In this document: piece after piece, positions 10,464 to 18,409 of the stretch | Layout: the number at the start of each line of letters is the position of its first letter | Position numbering within the stretch: position 1 is the stretch's first letter | Source: Roseococcus microcysteis | Lineage (GTDB): Bacteria > Pseudomonadota > Alphaproteobacteria > Acetobacterales > Acetobacteraceae | NCBI RefSeq assembly: GCF_014764365.1 | Contig: NZ_CP061718.1 | Span: 930,001-994,000, forward strand | Length of the DNA stretch: 64,000 nucleotides | Direction: 5' to 3' | The notes under the pieces: model-generated | Told to the model about the DNA's origin: nothing | Database searches by the model: none | Seen by the model: only the letters and a program-made list of their open reading frames with translations | Translations under genes and position numbers: made by a program

Positions 10464-10675
10464 GCGAGGGGGCCCTGCCCCCTCGCGCTCCCCCGCCAGG
10501 GAACTTGTTCCCTGGACCCTTGGGACTTGGTGGGATTTGGAGGGAGGGGCCAGGTGCGCCCGTCACCCCGGGCGCTCGCGCGACGCCCCTCCCCCCAAAT
10601 CCCACAAGATCTCAAGAAGGGGTCCGGGGACCAAAAGTCCCCGGCGGGAGGGTTCGGGAGGGCAGCGCCCTCCCG
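10464..10675. repeat. Block of five consecutive palindromes between convergent genes
   Basis: The spacer between hemC and coq7 holds perfect stem-loops at 10464-10486 (10-bp stem), 10496-10515 (9 bp, 2-nt loop), 10624-10644 (8 bp, CAAAA loop) and 10655-10675 (9 bp). Between them is a larger inverted repeat whose arms 10530-10550 and 10584-10605 share GTGGGATTTGG and its complement plus G/C runs. None is followed by a T-run, so a classical terminator is not evident; a REP-like element acting as transcription barrier or mRNA stabiliser is possible. Confidence 0.7.
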
Positions 10676-10684
10676 CAGCGCCCC

Positions 10685-11206
10685 CTACACCCGACGTGCC
10701 GCCGCGACTGCCGCCTCGCTGCCCACGCCGACCATCCAGGACCAGCCGCGCAGCAGGGCGCCGACCACGCCCGCATGGCGTTCGCGCGCCTCGTCGCGGT
10801 GGTGGACCTCCTCCTCCTGGCAGCGGGCCAGCATGGCGCGGAGTTCGGGGAAGATGCCCTCCGCGTCCAGCCGGTCAATCTGCTGCTGGTAATGGTGATC
10901 CACGAAGCTCTCGACCGCATCAATGGTGGCATAGACGGCGCGCGGCCCCAGCAGGGCCGGCAGGGCGCCCGTGACCCAGCCCGCCACCCGCCAGATGGGC
11001 AGCAGGCGGGAGCGCTGGGCGGGCGGCAGCTCGGCCTCCAGCAGGCGCAGATGGCCCTGTTCGGTGGCCATGTGGCGCTCGGCGAAGTCGCGCAGCTCGG
11101 CGTCGCGGCAGAAGGCCAGGATGCCGCGGTAGATCATCACGGCGCCCGTCTCGCCCGCATGGTCGGAGCGGAGTTCGGCCACCAGCCAGTCCGGATAGGT
11201 GCTCAT
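10685..11206 (-). CDS. coq7: COQ7-type di-iron demethoxyubiquinone hydroxylase
   Basis: 173 residues. Hydroxylates demethoxyubiquinol in ubiquinone synthesis. The di-iron ligands appear as RSDHAGETGAV (Glu), RHMATEQGHL (E..H), FVDHHY (Glu before it in VESF) and EEEVHHRDEA (E..H), the full six-ligand set of the family. It replaces the flavoprotein UbiF in many alphaproteobacteria. The start is ATG 11204-11206; ATG 11216-11218 is equally possible, and neither has a clear ribosome site. It is divergent from the DCC gene, with about 50 bp between, and convergent with hemC. Quinone supply makes functional sense beside photosynthesis genes, but the link is only positional. Confidence 0.93.
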   Translation of the reverse strand: MSTYPDWLVAELRSDHAGETGAVMIYRGILAFCRDAELRDFAERHMATEQGHLRLLEAELPPAQRSRLLPIWRVAGWVTGALPALLGPRAVYATIDAVESFVDHHYQQQIDRLDAEGIFPELRAMLARCQEEEVHHRDEARERHAGVVGALLRGWSWMVGVGSEAAVAAARRV

Positions 11207-11256
11207 GCGCGACCACATGGGGTTGGCGCGAAGGAGGTCCAGACCATCTCTGGCCC

Positions 11257-11610
11257 ATGTCCGACACCCCCCGCTGCACCACCGTCTATTATGACGGCGC
11301 CTGCCCCGTCTGCTCGCGCGAGATCGCGCATTACCGCACCCGGCGCGGGGCGGAGACGCTCGCCTTCGTGGATGTCAGCCAGCAGGCCGAGCTTGGCCCG
11401 GACCTTGACCGCGAGGCGGCACTGCGACGGATGCATGTGCGGATGGCCGACGGCACGCTGCGCGACGGCGCCGCGGCCTTCGCCGCCATCTGGCGGGCGC
11501 TGCCGGGCTGGCGCTGGCTGGGCCGCGTCGCCGCCTGGCCAGGCATCGCGCAGGGGCTGGAGCTGGGGTATCGCGGCTTCCTGGGTGCCAGGCGGCTCTG
11601 GCGGCGGTAG
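11257..11610 (+). CDS. DUF393 / DCC-family thiol-disulfide oxidoreductase-like protein
   Basis: 117 residues starting with the family signature YYDGACPVCSREI, a thioredoxin-like CPVC in a D-G-x-C-x-x-C context, followed by the helical tail typical of DUF393 proteins (AAWPGIAQGLELGYR). A redox role is inferred from the motif; no substrate is known for this family. There is no signal peptide, so it is probably cytoplasmic. It is divergent from coq7 and ends 2 bp before the convergent small membrane protein. Confidence 0.85.
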   Translation: MSDTPRCTTVYYDGACPVCSREIAHYRTRRGAETLAFVDVSQQAELGPDLDREAALRRMHVRMADGTLRDGAAAFAAIWRALPGWRWLGRVAAWPGIAQGLELGYRGFLGARRLWRR

Positions 11611-11612
11611 GA

Positions 11613-11879
11613 TTATGCCCGCCACCGCCGCGTGATATCCCACAGATGCGCGGCAAAGGCGGCGAGCAGCGGCAGGGCCACGAGCGCCCAGCCCGCCCCG
11701 GTCAGCGCCGCCCGCAGCGCCAGGGCGAAGGCGGCCCCCGCCAGGAGGAAGGGCAGCATCGCCGCCAGCCCCGGCCCCTGCCCCGCCCAGCGCCGCAACG
11801 CCCAAAGCCCCGCGGCCTCCAGGGCCAAGGCCAGCAGCACGAGGTCCGCGGCGCGGCCCGTGTCGAACAGCGCCTGCAT
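11613..11879 (-). CDS. Small hydrophobic membrane protein, unknown function
   Basis: 88 residues with three hydrophobic stretches (about 10-24, 36-54 and 57-74) and a basic C-terminal tail (ITRRWRA). I do not recognise a family. The ATG at 11877-11879 overlaps the tspO stop (TGATG), which suggests translational coupling to tspO. If tspO is frameshifted in reality, the coupling still works because the second tspO frame reaches this stop. Confidence 0.6.
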   Translation of the reverse strand: MQALFDTGRAADLVLLALALEAAGLWALRRWAGQGPGLAAMLPFLLAGAAFALALRAALTGAGWALVALPLLAAFAAHLWDITRRWRA

Positions 11880-12345
11880 CAGCCGAAGGGCCCGTTCAGC
11901 CGCACGATGGCGAGGTTCAGCACGGCGGCGAAGCTCACCCAGGCGATGTAGGGGACGATGCACCAAGCCGCGACGCGGTCATGCCGGGCCGCAAGCCAGA
12001 TCATCGCCAGGATGGACAGCCACAGCGGAACGATTTCGATCAATGCCCAGTCAGGTCTCCGGGAGGTGAAAAAGAGGAAACTCCACAGCGCGTTCAACCC
12101 CCGTTCAGCACGAAGACACCGAGCAGAATTCCCCCCGCTCCGGCCCGCCAGGCGCGCATCAGCGCGTAGCCGGACAGCGCGAAAATCAAGGTCCAAGCTG
12201 GCCCGAAGGCCCAATCGGGGGGTTGGAACCAAGGGCGTTCCAGGCCCTGATACCAGGGCCCGATGGTGGTCAATGAGGCGCCCAGAAGGGCCGTGCCCAT
12301 GGCCCATGCCACACCGAGGGCCAGCGGCAACCATCTTTCGTTCAC
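11879..12345 (-). pseudogene. tspO: TspO/MBR tryptophan-rich sensory protein, frameshifted
   Basis: Two frames together give one complete TspO of about 155 residues. The first (12345 down to about 12100) codes MNERWLPLALGVAWAMGTA, YQGLERPWFQPPDWAFGPAW and ends in FVLNGG. The second continues LNALWSFLFF, LWLSILAMIWL and WVSFAAVLNLAIVRLN. They join if the G5 tract (C5 on the plus strand, 12098-12102) has one more G, giving NGGLNALWS, as expected for the family. Five transmembrane helices are rebuilt. TspO binds porphyrins and in Rhodobacter modulates expression of photosynthesis genes. A single-base homopolymer deletion may be a sequencing error rather than true loss. Confidence 0.85.
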
Positions 12346-12455
12346 AGGGTTATGCCTTTATCCCGTTGCGGTGGCGAAGTGATCACATGGGCTTGCGGCT
12401 TTGCCCACACTTCCCACAAATGGGTATGAACCGTGATCGAGGAGGAGATTTCCAT

Positions 12456-12833
12456 ATGCGGGCTTTGATGATCCTGGGCGCCGTCTTCGCCTTCGCTCCC
12501 TTCGGCGCCGCCATGGCGCAGGATGCGGCCGCCGGCCAGCGCGTGTTCAACCAGTGCCGCGCCTGCCACACCATCAATGAAGGCGGCCGCAACGGCGTCG
12601 GCCCCAACCTGCACGGTGTGTGGGAGCGTCCGGCCGCCTCCATCCAGGGCTTCCGCTATTCGGCGAACATGCAGGAACTGGCCCAGGGCGGGCTGGTGTG
12701 GAACGAGGCCAATCTTCGCCAGTACCTGACCAACCCGAAGGATCTGGTGCCGCGCGGCTCCATGGCCTTCAACGGTATCCGCAACGAGCAGCAGCTGAAC
12801 GACCTGCTGGCCTATCTCCAGGCCCAGCGCTGA
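12456..12833 (+). CDS. Periplasmic class I cytochrome c (cytochrome c2-like)
   Basis: 125 residues. A signal peptide (1-21, cleavage after AMA) exports it to the periplasm. One haem site, CRACH (Cys34, Cys37, His38), and Met103 in GSMAFNG as the distal ligand; GFRYSA and VGPNLHGV are typical of cytochrome c2/mitochondrial c. It should shuttle electrons from the bc1 complex to an oxidase or, in a phototroph, to the reaction centre. The start has GGAGGAG at 12441-12447, 8 bp upstream. It is divergent from tspO and followed by a strong terminator. Which partner it serves cannot be read from the sequence. Confidence 0.93.
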   Translation: MRALMILGAVFAFAPFGAAMAQDAAAGQRVFNQCRACHTINEGGRNGVGPNLHGVWERPAASIQGFRYSANMQELAQGGLVWNEANLRQYLTNPKDLVPRGSMAFNGIRNEQQLNDLLAYLQAQR

Positions 12834-12860
12834 TACGGCGCCACCAGCGCCAATCCCAGG

Positions 12861-12892
12861 AAGGCGCCGGCCATCAGGTCGGCGCCTTTTTT
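12861..12892 (+). terminator. Rho-independent terminator of the cytochrome c gene
   Basis: AAGGCGCC (12861-12868) pairs with GGCGCCTT (12881-12888) around a 12-nt loop and is followed by a run of six T including the end of the stem. It lies 28 bp after the cytochrome stop. Confidence 0.85.
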
Positions 12893-12902
12893 CATGCCGC
12901 CC

Positions 12903-13559
12903 TCAATGCGCGCCGGCGAAGGCCAGCATCACGGCGAAGACCTCGCGCGTCACATTGGACAGGGTGCGGCTGAGCTCCTCCAGATCCGCCACCTGGTCCA
13001 CACGCTTGCCCGCGCGGTCCTGCTCCTCGGGCGTCAGGATCAGCGGGATGAGACCGGCCGAGCGCGCCAGGCCCACCAGCAGCGCGTCCTGAGGGTCGGG
13101 GATCTCGTCCTGGAGAAGCACGGCGCGCAGGCGGGCGCGCACCTCGCGCACCTCCGCCTCGCCCAGCGGGCCCTTGGGGTAGCGGCGGTCGGGGAAGACC
13201 CAGAGGAAGCGCCCCTCCTCCAGCCGCAGAATGCCCTTGGCGACGAGCTGGTCCAGCACCATGCCGCGGTAATGTTCGGCGTTGCGGCCGAGCTCCACGA
13301 TCCAGTGGCGGCTGTCATGCCCATGCGGGCCGCGGGCGATCACGGCCAGCGCCTCGTCCAGCACCGGGTCGCCGGAGGGGGCCTCGTTCACCACCGTCAG
13401 CCGGTCGAGGTCGGTGTCGATACGGCCATCGAGCGAGAGCTGCATCAGGATGGCGGTGGCGATGGCATAGTCGCCGGCCGGGGCCGGCAGGCCGACGGGA
13501 CGGCCCGTCTTGTTGTCGAGCAGGAGGAGCATGATCTCCTCCGGCATGTTGGGCGTCAT
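12903..13559 (-). CDS. GPP34 (GOLPH3/Vps74-like) family protein, copy 1
   Basis: 218 residues of the GPP34 fold, best seen in [33 protein letters not shown], and the central [15 protein letters not shown]. In eukaryotes GOLPH3/Vps74 binds phosphatidylinositol-4-phosphate and retains glycosyltransferases in the Golgi; the role in bacteria is unknown and PI4P binding should not be assumed. There is no signal peptide or membrane segment. It shares many positions with the second copy at 16065-16706. The start ATG 13557-13559 is followed by an alternative Met at codon 5. It is divergent from the RutA-like gene. Confidence 0.85.
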   Translation of the reverse strand: MTPNMPEEIMLLLLDNKTGRPVGLPAPAGDYAIATAILMQLSLDGRIDTDLDRLTVVNEAPSGDPVLDEALAVIARGPHGHDSRHWIVELGRNAEHYRGMVLDQLVAKGILRLEEGRFLWVFPDRRYPKGPLGEAEVREVRARLRAVLLQDEIPDPQDALLVGLARSAGLIPLILTPEEQDRAGKRVDQVADLEELSRTLSNVTREVFAVMLAFAGAH

Positions 13560-13736
13560 GGCCGCGGCTCCGGGTCTGGGGTGCGCGGGAGGCTCCCGCG
13601 CTTCCGTCCGATGTTGTCCGCGCGCGGGGGCGCTGTCCAGCGAGGCAGGGGGCACCCCCTGGCATGGGGTTTGCTGCGTCGCACCCGCGCAACAACCGCG
13701 GCCGCTCCGGCGGCCCCTGAGGCGAGGGCCCAAGCG

Positions 13737-14822
13737 ATGGATATCGGCGTCTTCATCCCCATCAACAACAATGGGTGGCTGATCTCGGAAAACGCGCCCC
13801 AATACATGCCGAGCTTCGAGCTGAACCGGCAGGTGGTGCAGAAGGCCGAGGGCTACGGCATGGATTTCGCCCTCTCCATGATCAAGCTGCATGGATTCGG
13901 CGGCAAGACCGAATTCTGGGACCATGGGCTGGAGAGCTTCACCCTGATGGCGGGCCTCGCGGCCGTCACCACGCGCATCAAGCTCTTCGCCTCCACCGCC
14001 GTGCTGACCATCCCGCCCGCCATCGTGGCGCGGATGACGGTCACGATTGACAGCATCTCGGGCGGGCGCTTCGGGGTGAACATCGTCTCGGGCTGGCACA
14101 AGGTGGAATACACGCAGATGGGTCTGTGGCCGGGCGATGAACATTTCGGCAAGCGATACGACTACAGCACCGAATACGTGCAAATTCTGCGCGACCTCTG
14201 GGAGACGGGCGAGAGCGACCGCAAGGGCACCTACTTCCAGATGGACAAGTGCAAGCTGAGCCCCCGCCCGTCCAAGCCCATCGAGATCGTCAGCGCCGGC
14301 CAGTCGGACCGCGGCATGGAGTTCGGCGCCACCTACTGCAACTACAATTTCTGCCTGGGCGAGGGCGTGAACGAACCCACCAAGGCCGCCTCCGTCCCCG
14401 CCCGGGTGCTGGAGCACGCGAAGAAGACCGGGCGCGATGTGGGGGCCTACATGCTCTACATGGTGATCTGCGACGAGACGGACGAAGCCGCGCTGGCCAA
14501 GTGGGACAGCTACCAGAAGGGGGCGGACCGCGCGGCGCTGGCGCACCTGCTCGGCCATGCGGCGGCGGACGTGAACACGGAGGCGACCTCCATGGCGGCC
14601 TCCATCCAGCGCAGCCCCTCGCCCATCAACTTCAACATGGGCACCATCGTGGGCAGCCCCGCCACCTGCGCGCGCATGCTGGACGAGGTGGCGGCGATGC
14701 CCGGGGTGAAGGGCATCATGCTGTGCTTCGACGATTTCCTGGAGGGGATCGAGATGTTCGGCACCCGCATCCAGCCCCTGATGCAATGCCGGCAGGACCG
14801 GCTGCAACTGGCCGCGGAGTAA
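13737..14822 (+). CDS. rutA: RutA-like flavin-dependent pyrimidine monooxygenase
   Basis: 361-residue luciferase-like (LLM-class) protein. Stretches such as [52 protein letters not shown] and RIQPLMQCR are close to E. coli RutA, which opens the uracil ring with FMNH2 and O2. The other rut genes (rutBCDEF) and a transporter are absent nearby, so the substrate may be uracil, thymine or a related amide. The flavin reductase partner would have to come from elsewhere. The start is ATG 13737. It is preceded by 177 bp shared with the divergent GPP34 gene, in which I see no clear promoter. Confidence 0.85.
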   Translation: MDIGVFIPINNNGWLISENAPQYMPSFELNRQVVQKAEGYGMDFALSMIKLHGFGGKTEFWDHGLESFTLMAGLAAVTTRIKLFASTAVLTIPPAIVARMTVTIDSISGGRFGVNIVSGWHKVEYTQMGLWPGDEHFGKRYDYSTEYVQILRDLWETGESDRKGTYFQMDKCKLSPRPSKPIEIVSAGQSDRGMEFGATYCNYNFCLGEGVNEPTKAASVPARVLEHAKKTGRDVGAYMLYMVICDETDEAALAKWDSYQKGADRAALAHLLGHAAADVNTEATSMAASIQRSPSPINFNMGTIVGSPATCARMLDEVAAMPGVKGIMLCFDDFLEGIEMFGTRIQPLMQCRQDRLQLAAE

Positions 14823-14852
14823 GCGCTTCCGGGGGCGCCGCTGGCGTCTGAT

Positions 14853-14936
14853 CGGCTTCGGTGGAATCACCGAAGCCGTGAATCAGCCGCCCGGCCAAGA
14901 CTACAGCGTGACCAACACAGGTTGATCACGCTGTAG
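14853..14936. terminator. Two perfect stem-loops between convergent genes
   Basis: CGGCTTCGGTG (14853-14863) pairs with 14868-14878 around GAAT. CTACAGCGTGA (14901-14911) pairs with 14926-14936, and inside its 14-nt loop CAAC pairs with GTTG. Both have 11-bp perfect stems but no T-run. They sit between rutA and the convergent binding-protein gene, so a bidirectional termination or mRNA-end role is likely but unproven. Confidence 0.55.
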
Positions 14937-14960
14937 AGGCGCCCCCGGTTTCGCGCCGGC

Positions 14961-15956
14961 TCAGGCGCCGGCGCGGATGTTGTAGCGCTCGGCCACCTGG
15001 CGGGCGACGGCCTGGTCGGCCTCCATGATCCGCACGAAATCCGGGCCCAGCGGGATCGGGTTGCGCGGCAGGGTCTGGAGTTCCGTCATGCGCTGGATGA
15101 AGGCCTGGTCCTGGATGATCTTGGGGATCTCGGCCATCATCCGCTGCGCGATGGGCTCGGGCAGGTTGCGGGGGGCGGACATGCCCACCCATTGCGTCTG
15201 CACCAGGCTCGGGAAACCCAGCTCCGAGAAGGTGGGGAGGTCGGGGAAATCGGCCAGGCGGGCCGGCGCCGAGACGGCCAGGGCGCGCAGCACCCCGTTC
15301 TTCATGTTGTTCACATTGGTGGTGATGGGGTCGATGAAGCTCTCGATATGGCCGCCCATCAGGTCATTCAGCGCGGGCGCGCTGCCGGCATAGGGCGAGT
15401 GGTCGAGCTGGGTGAGGTTCGCAAGCCCCCCCAGCATGGCGCCCAGCATGTGCGGCGCCGAGCCGATGCCCGAGGAGCCATAGCGCGTGGGGCGCGTGCG
15501 CGCGTGCTGGAGGAAATCCTCGAAGGTGCGGATGGGGCTGTCGGCGCGCACCAGCAGCACGCTCGTCGCCTCGACCAGCAGGCCCAGATGGGTGAAGTCG
15601 CGGATGGGGTCGAAGGGCAGGCGCGGCAGGGTGGCGGCCGAATAGACCATCACGGAAGCGTGCGTCATCAGGAAGGTGTGGCCATCGGCCGGCTGCTTCG
15701 CCACGTAATCCGTGCCGATCACGCCACCCGCGCCCGCGCGGTTCTCCACCACCACGCTGTGCCCGCCCAGCGCACGGGAGAGCGGCGGCGCGGCGAGGCG
15801 GGTCACGGTGTCCACCAGCCCGCCGGGAGGGAACTGCGCGACCAGGCGGATGGGACGGCTGCCCGGCCAGGCGGCCTGGGCGTTGGCGATGGCGGGGGCG
15901 GCGAGCGGCGCGGCGATGAGGCCAGCGGCCATGCCGAAGATTTGGCGACGTTGCAT
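14961..15956 (-). CDS. Bug-family tripartite tricarboxylate transporter substrate-binding protein
   Basis: 331 residues. An N-terminal export signal with RRQIFG resembles a Tat motif and is probably cleaved after AIANA (about residue 26). The mature part shows the Bug signatures RPIRLVAQFPPGG, VVVENRAGAGGVIGTDYVA and DLMGGHIESFID. These periplasmic proteins capture carboxylates or similar solutes for TctAB permeases; no tctA or tctB gene is in the window, as is common for the many orphan Bug proteins. Substrate unknown. It is on the same strand as the upstream GPP34 copy 2 and ggt, 108 bp away; that gap holds a small hairpin (15995-16011). Confidence 0.92.
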   Translation of the reverse strand: MQRRQIFGMAAGLIAAPLAAPAIANAQAAWPGSRPIRLVAQFPPGGLVDTVTRLAAPPLSRALGGHSVVVENRAGAGGVIGTDYVAKQPADGHTFLMTHASVMVYSAATLPRLPFDPIRDFTHLGLLVEATSVLLVRADSPIRTFEDFLQHARTRPTRYGSSGIGSAPHMLGAMLGGLANLTQLDHSPYAGSAPALNDLMGGHIESFIDPITTNVNNMKNGVLRALAVSAPARLADFPDLPTFSELGFPSLVQTQWVGMSAPRNLPEPIAQRMMAEIPKIIQDQAFIQRMTELQTLPRNPIPLGPDFVRIMEADQAVARQVAERYNIRAGA

Positions 15957-16064
15957 GAAATCTGATCTCCCAGGGCGCGGCCCCGCCGGGTGTCTGCCTT
16001 ACAACAAGGCAATAACCCCGCAGGATTTCGTTGCGCCCCCAGACTCAAGCAAGAGACGTGCCAC

Positions 16065-16706
16065 TCAGCCCGACCGCATGCGGATCGAGTAGAGATCGCC
16101 CACCGCCTGCGTCAAGGATCGGTTCAGCGCCTCAAGCCCCGCCAAGAAGGCCACGCGCTCCTGCCGAATGGCCAGCAATTCGGCCGGCAGCAGCAGCGGC
16201 AACAAGGCCGTGGCGCGCGCCAAGCCCAGCAGCAGCGCCTCGCGCGGCTCGGGGATGTCGTCGGTCTCAATGGCGCGCAGCAGTCGGGCACGGACCTCGC
16301 GCGGCTCCGGGCGGTCCTCGGGCTTGAGCCAGCGCCGTTCGGGGAAGATCAGCAGCACACGGCCATCCACCCGGCGCAGCAGGCCCTGTTCTTCCAGCCG
16401 CGCCAGGAGGGTGGCACGCAGGCCGGCCTCCTCCCGCGCCAGCAGCATCAGCGCGCCCCGGCTGTCCTCGGCCCCGGCGATGCGCGCCAGGGCGCCGTCC
16501 AGCGCGGCATCGCCGAGCGGCTCGGTGGAGAGCACCTCCAGCCGGTCGCGGTCGGTGTCAACGCGGCCGGCGAGTGCCAGCTCCATCATCAGCGCGCCCG
16601 CCAGCGCCAGCCCCGCCGCCGGCCCCTGGCGCCCCACGGGGCGGCCCGTGGCGTCGTCCAGGGTGAGGAGGACGATCTCCTCCGGCAGGGAGAGCGCCTG
16701 GCTCAT
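16065..16706 (-). CDS. GPP34 (GOLPH3/Vps74-like) family protein, copy 2
   Basis: 213 residues, paralogue of the protein at 12903-13559. It shares LPEEIVLLTLDDATGRPVG, LALAGRVDTDRDRLEVLS, DGRVLLIFPERRW and the tail DIPEPREALLLGLAR with its sister. No signal peptide. Its ATG overlaps the stop of the gamma-glutamyltransferase gene (ATGA at 16703-16706), so the two are translationally coupled and probably work together or need matched amounts. Function in bacteria is unknown; lipid or membrane binding is a family-based guess. Confidence 0.85.
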   Translation of the reverse strand: MSQALSLPEEIVLLTLDDATGRPVGRQGPAAGLALAGALMMELALAGRVDTDRDRLEVLSTEPLGDAALDGALARIAGAEDSRGALMLLAREEAGLRATLLARLEEQGLLRRVDGRVLLIFPERRWLKPEDRPEPREVRARLLRAIETDDIPEPREALLLGLARATALLPLLLPAELLAIRQERVAFLAGLEALNRSLTQAVGDLYSIRMRSG

Positions 16707-18265
16707 TCGGCCACGGCCGCCGACCAGGGCGACATGGCATCCGTGATGCCGATGGTCATGCCCGCCTTGCGCTGGATGAGGTTGGGGCAGGCGAAGTTCA
16801 GCGGCATCACCCCATGCTCCACCACCTCCAGCGGGCTGTCGGCGCGCAGCGCGGCATGCACCGCCTCGCCCAGGCGCCGGTCGGCCGTGACGCGGTCGGG
16901 TCCGCTCACGTCGATGCGCGGGTGGTGGGCGGCCGCCTCCGGGTCCATGGCGAAGTCCGCCACATAGGAAAGCAGCTGGAACACGGCGGCCATGATGCGC
17001 CGCCCGCCCGAGGCCCCGCCCGCGATCTCGGGGTTCCCCTTCCCGTCCAGCATGATGACGGGGCACATGTTGCACAGCGGCCGCTTGCCCGGCGCGATGG
17101 CGTTGGCACTGCCCGGCGTCGGGTCGAACCACATCACGCCATTGTTCATCAGCACGCCGGTGCGCGGCAGCACCATGCGGCTGCCCATGGAGGAGAGCAG
17201 CGTGGTGGTCATCGCCACCATCATCCCGTCCTTGTCGCAGGTGGTCAGGTGGGTGGTGCAGCTGTCGGCGGCGGCGGGCTCGGCATCGCCCAGCACCTCC
17301 AGCCGCTCGGCATAGGCTTCGCGGAGCGCCCGCGCCAGATGGGCATACCAGGCCGCATCGGGGGTGGCGGTGTAGGGTGCCTCCTCCATGCGGCGCAGCA
17401 CGGCGGCCAGGGTCGGGCCCGCCGTCAGCCCCGCCGCCAGCATCCAGGTCCGGTCGCGGAAGCGCGCCTCGATGGCGGGCAGGCTGCGGGCCTGGCAGCC
17501 GCGCAGGTCCTCCGCCGTCACGAAGCCGCCCATCGCCTTCATGTCGGCCGCGATCTCGCGCGCGATGTCGCCCTCGTAGAAGTCGCGCAGACCGGCGTGC
17601 TGCAGCCGTTCCAGCGTGTCGGCCAGGCGCCCCTGCGGCATGAAGCCCGGCGTGCCCTGGTAGGGCGCGATGGGGGGCAGGCCGTTGGGGAGGTAGATGC
17701 GGGCGCTCTCCTCATAGAGGCGCAGCACGGCGGCGCTCGCGGCGATCTTGAGCGTCGTGTACCAGTCCTGCGGCAGGCCGCGCCTGGCCAGCGCCACGGC
17801 GGGCGCCATCACATCGCGCAGCGGCATCCGCCCATGGCGCTCATGCAGCAGCGCATAGCCGGCCACCGAGGAGGGGATCAGCGCCGATTTCGGCCCATGG
17901 ATGTTCACATCCCCCACCACCTCGGGCCAGGAGAACAGGTCCTGCTTCTGCCGCCCCGTGAGCGGATAGGCCGAGGGGTCGAGCCCGCGCGGGGCCACCG
18001 GGCCGAAATCGAAGGTCTGGCAGGAAGAACCCGGCGCCATCACCTGCGCGAAGCCGATGCCGCCAAGGCCGCTGTTCCAGGGCTCCACCGTGGCCAGGGC
18101 GAAGGCCGCCCCCACCGCCGCATCGGCCGCCGTGCCGCCGGCGCGCAGGATTTCCGCCCCCGCCTCCGCCGCCGCCTTGGCCTGGCTGGCCACCATCCCC
18201 CCCGCCGCGCGGCCCGCGGGCTTGCGGATGTGCCAGTTCTGCGTGAGGTGGGGCTGGATCGTCAT
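16703..18265 (-). CDS. Gamma-glutamyltransferase family protein (Ntn-hydrolase)
   Basis: 520 residues. GGTAADAAVGAAFALATVEP and GLGGIGFAQV are large-subunit signatures. The autoprocessing Thr is expected in SCTTHLTT, followed by TTTLLSSMGSRMVLPRTG and NNGVMWFDP. These enzymes cleave or transfer gamma-glutamyl groups or act as cephalosporin-type acylases; the substrate here is not known. No classical signal peptide is visible, so a cytoplasmic location is possible. I chose ATG 18263-18265, which has GGAGAGA upstream, rather than the in-frame ATG at 18343. It is translationally coupled to GPP34 copy 2. Confidence 0.85.
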   Translation of the reverse strand: MTIQPHLTQNWHIRKPAGRAAGGMVASQAKAAAEAGAEILRAGGTAADAAVGAAFALATVEPWNSGLGGIGFAQVMAPGSSCQTFDFGPVAPRGLDPSAYPLTGRQKQDLFSWPEVVGDVNIHGPKSALIPSSVAGYALLHERHGRMPLRDVMAPAVALARRGLPQDWYTTLKIAASAAVLRLYEESARIYLPNGLPPIAPYQGTPGFMPQGRLADTLERLQHAGLRDFYEGDIAREIAADMKAMGGFVTAEDLRGCQARSLPAIEARFRDRTWMLAAGLTAGPTLAAVLRRMEEAPYTATPDAAWYAHLARALREAYAERLEVLGDAEPAAADSCTTHLTTCDKDGMMVAMTTTLLSSMGSRMVLPRTGVLMNNGVMWFDPTPGSANAIAPGKRPLCNMCPVIMLDGKGNPEIAGGASGGRRIMAAVFQLLSYVADFAMDPEAAAHHPRIDVSGPDRVTADRRLGEAVHAALRADSPLEVVEHGVMPLNFACPNLIQRKAGMTIGITDAMSPWSAAVAE

Positions 18266-18409
18266 GCGGCGTCTCTCTCCGGGTTTGGAACCCATGGTGC
18301 CAGAGGGTGGCGCCACCTCCAACGGGGCGCCCCATTGGAACACCCGCCCCTTTCACAGCCCGCAGATGTTGCTTAAAGCCCATGATGACCCCGGCTGCTG
18401 GAGAGTGAA

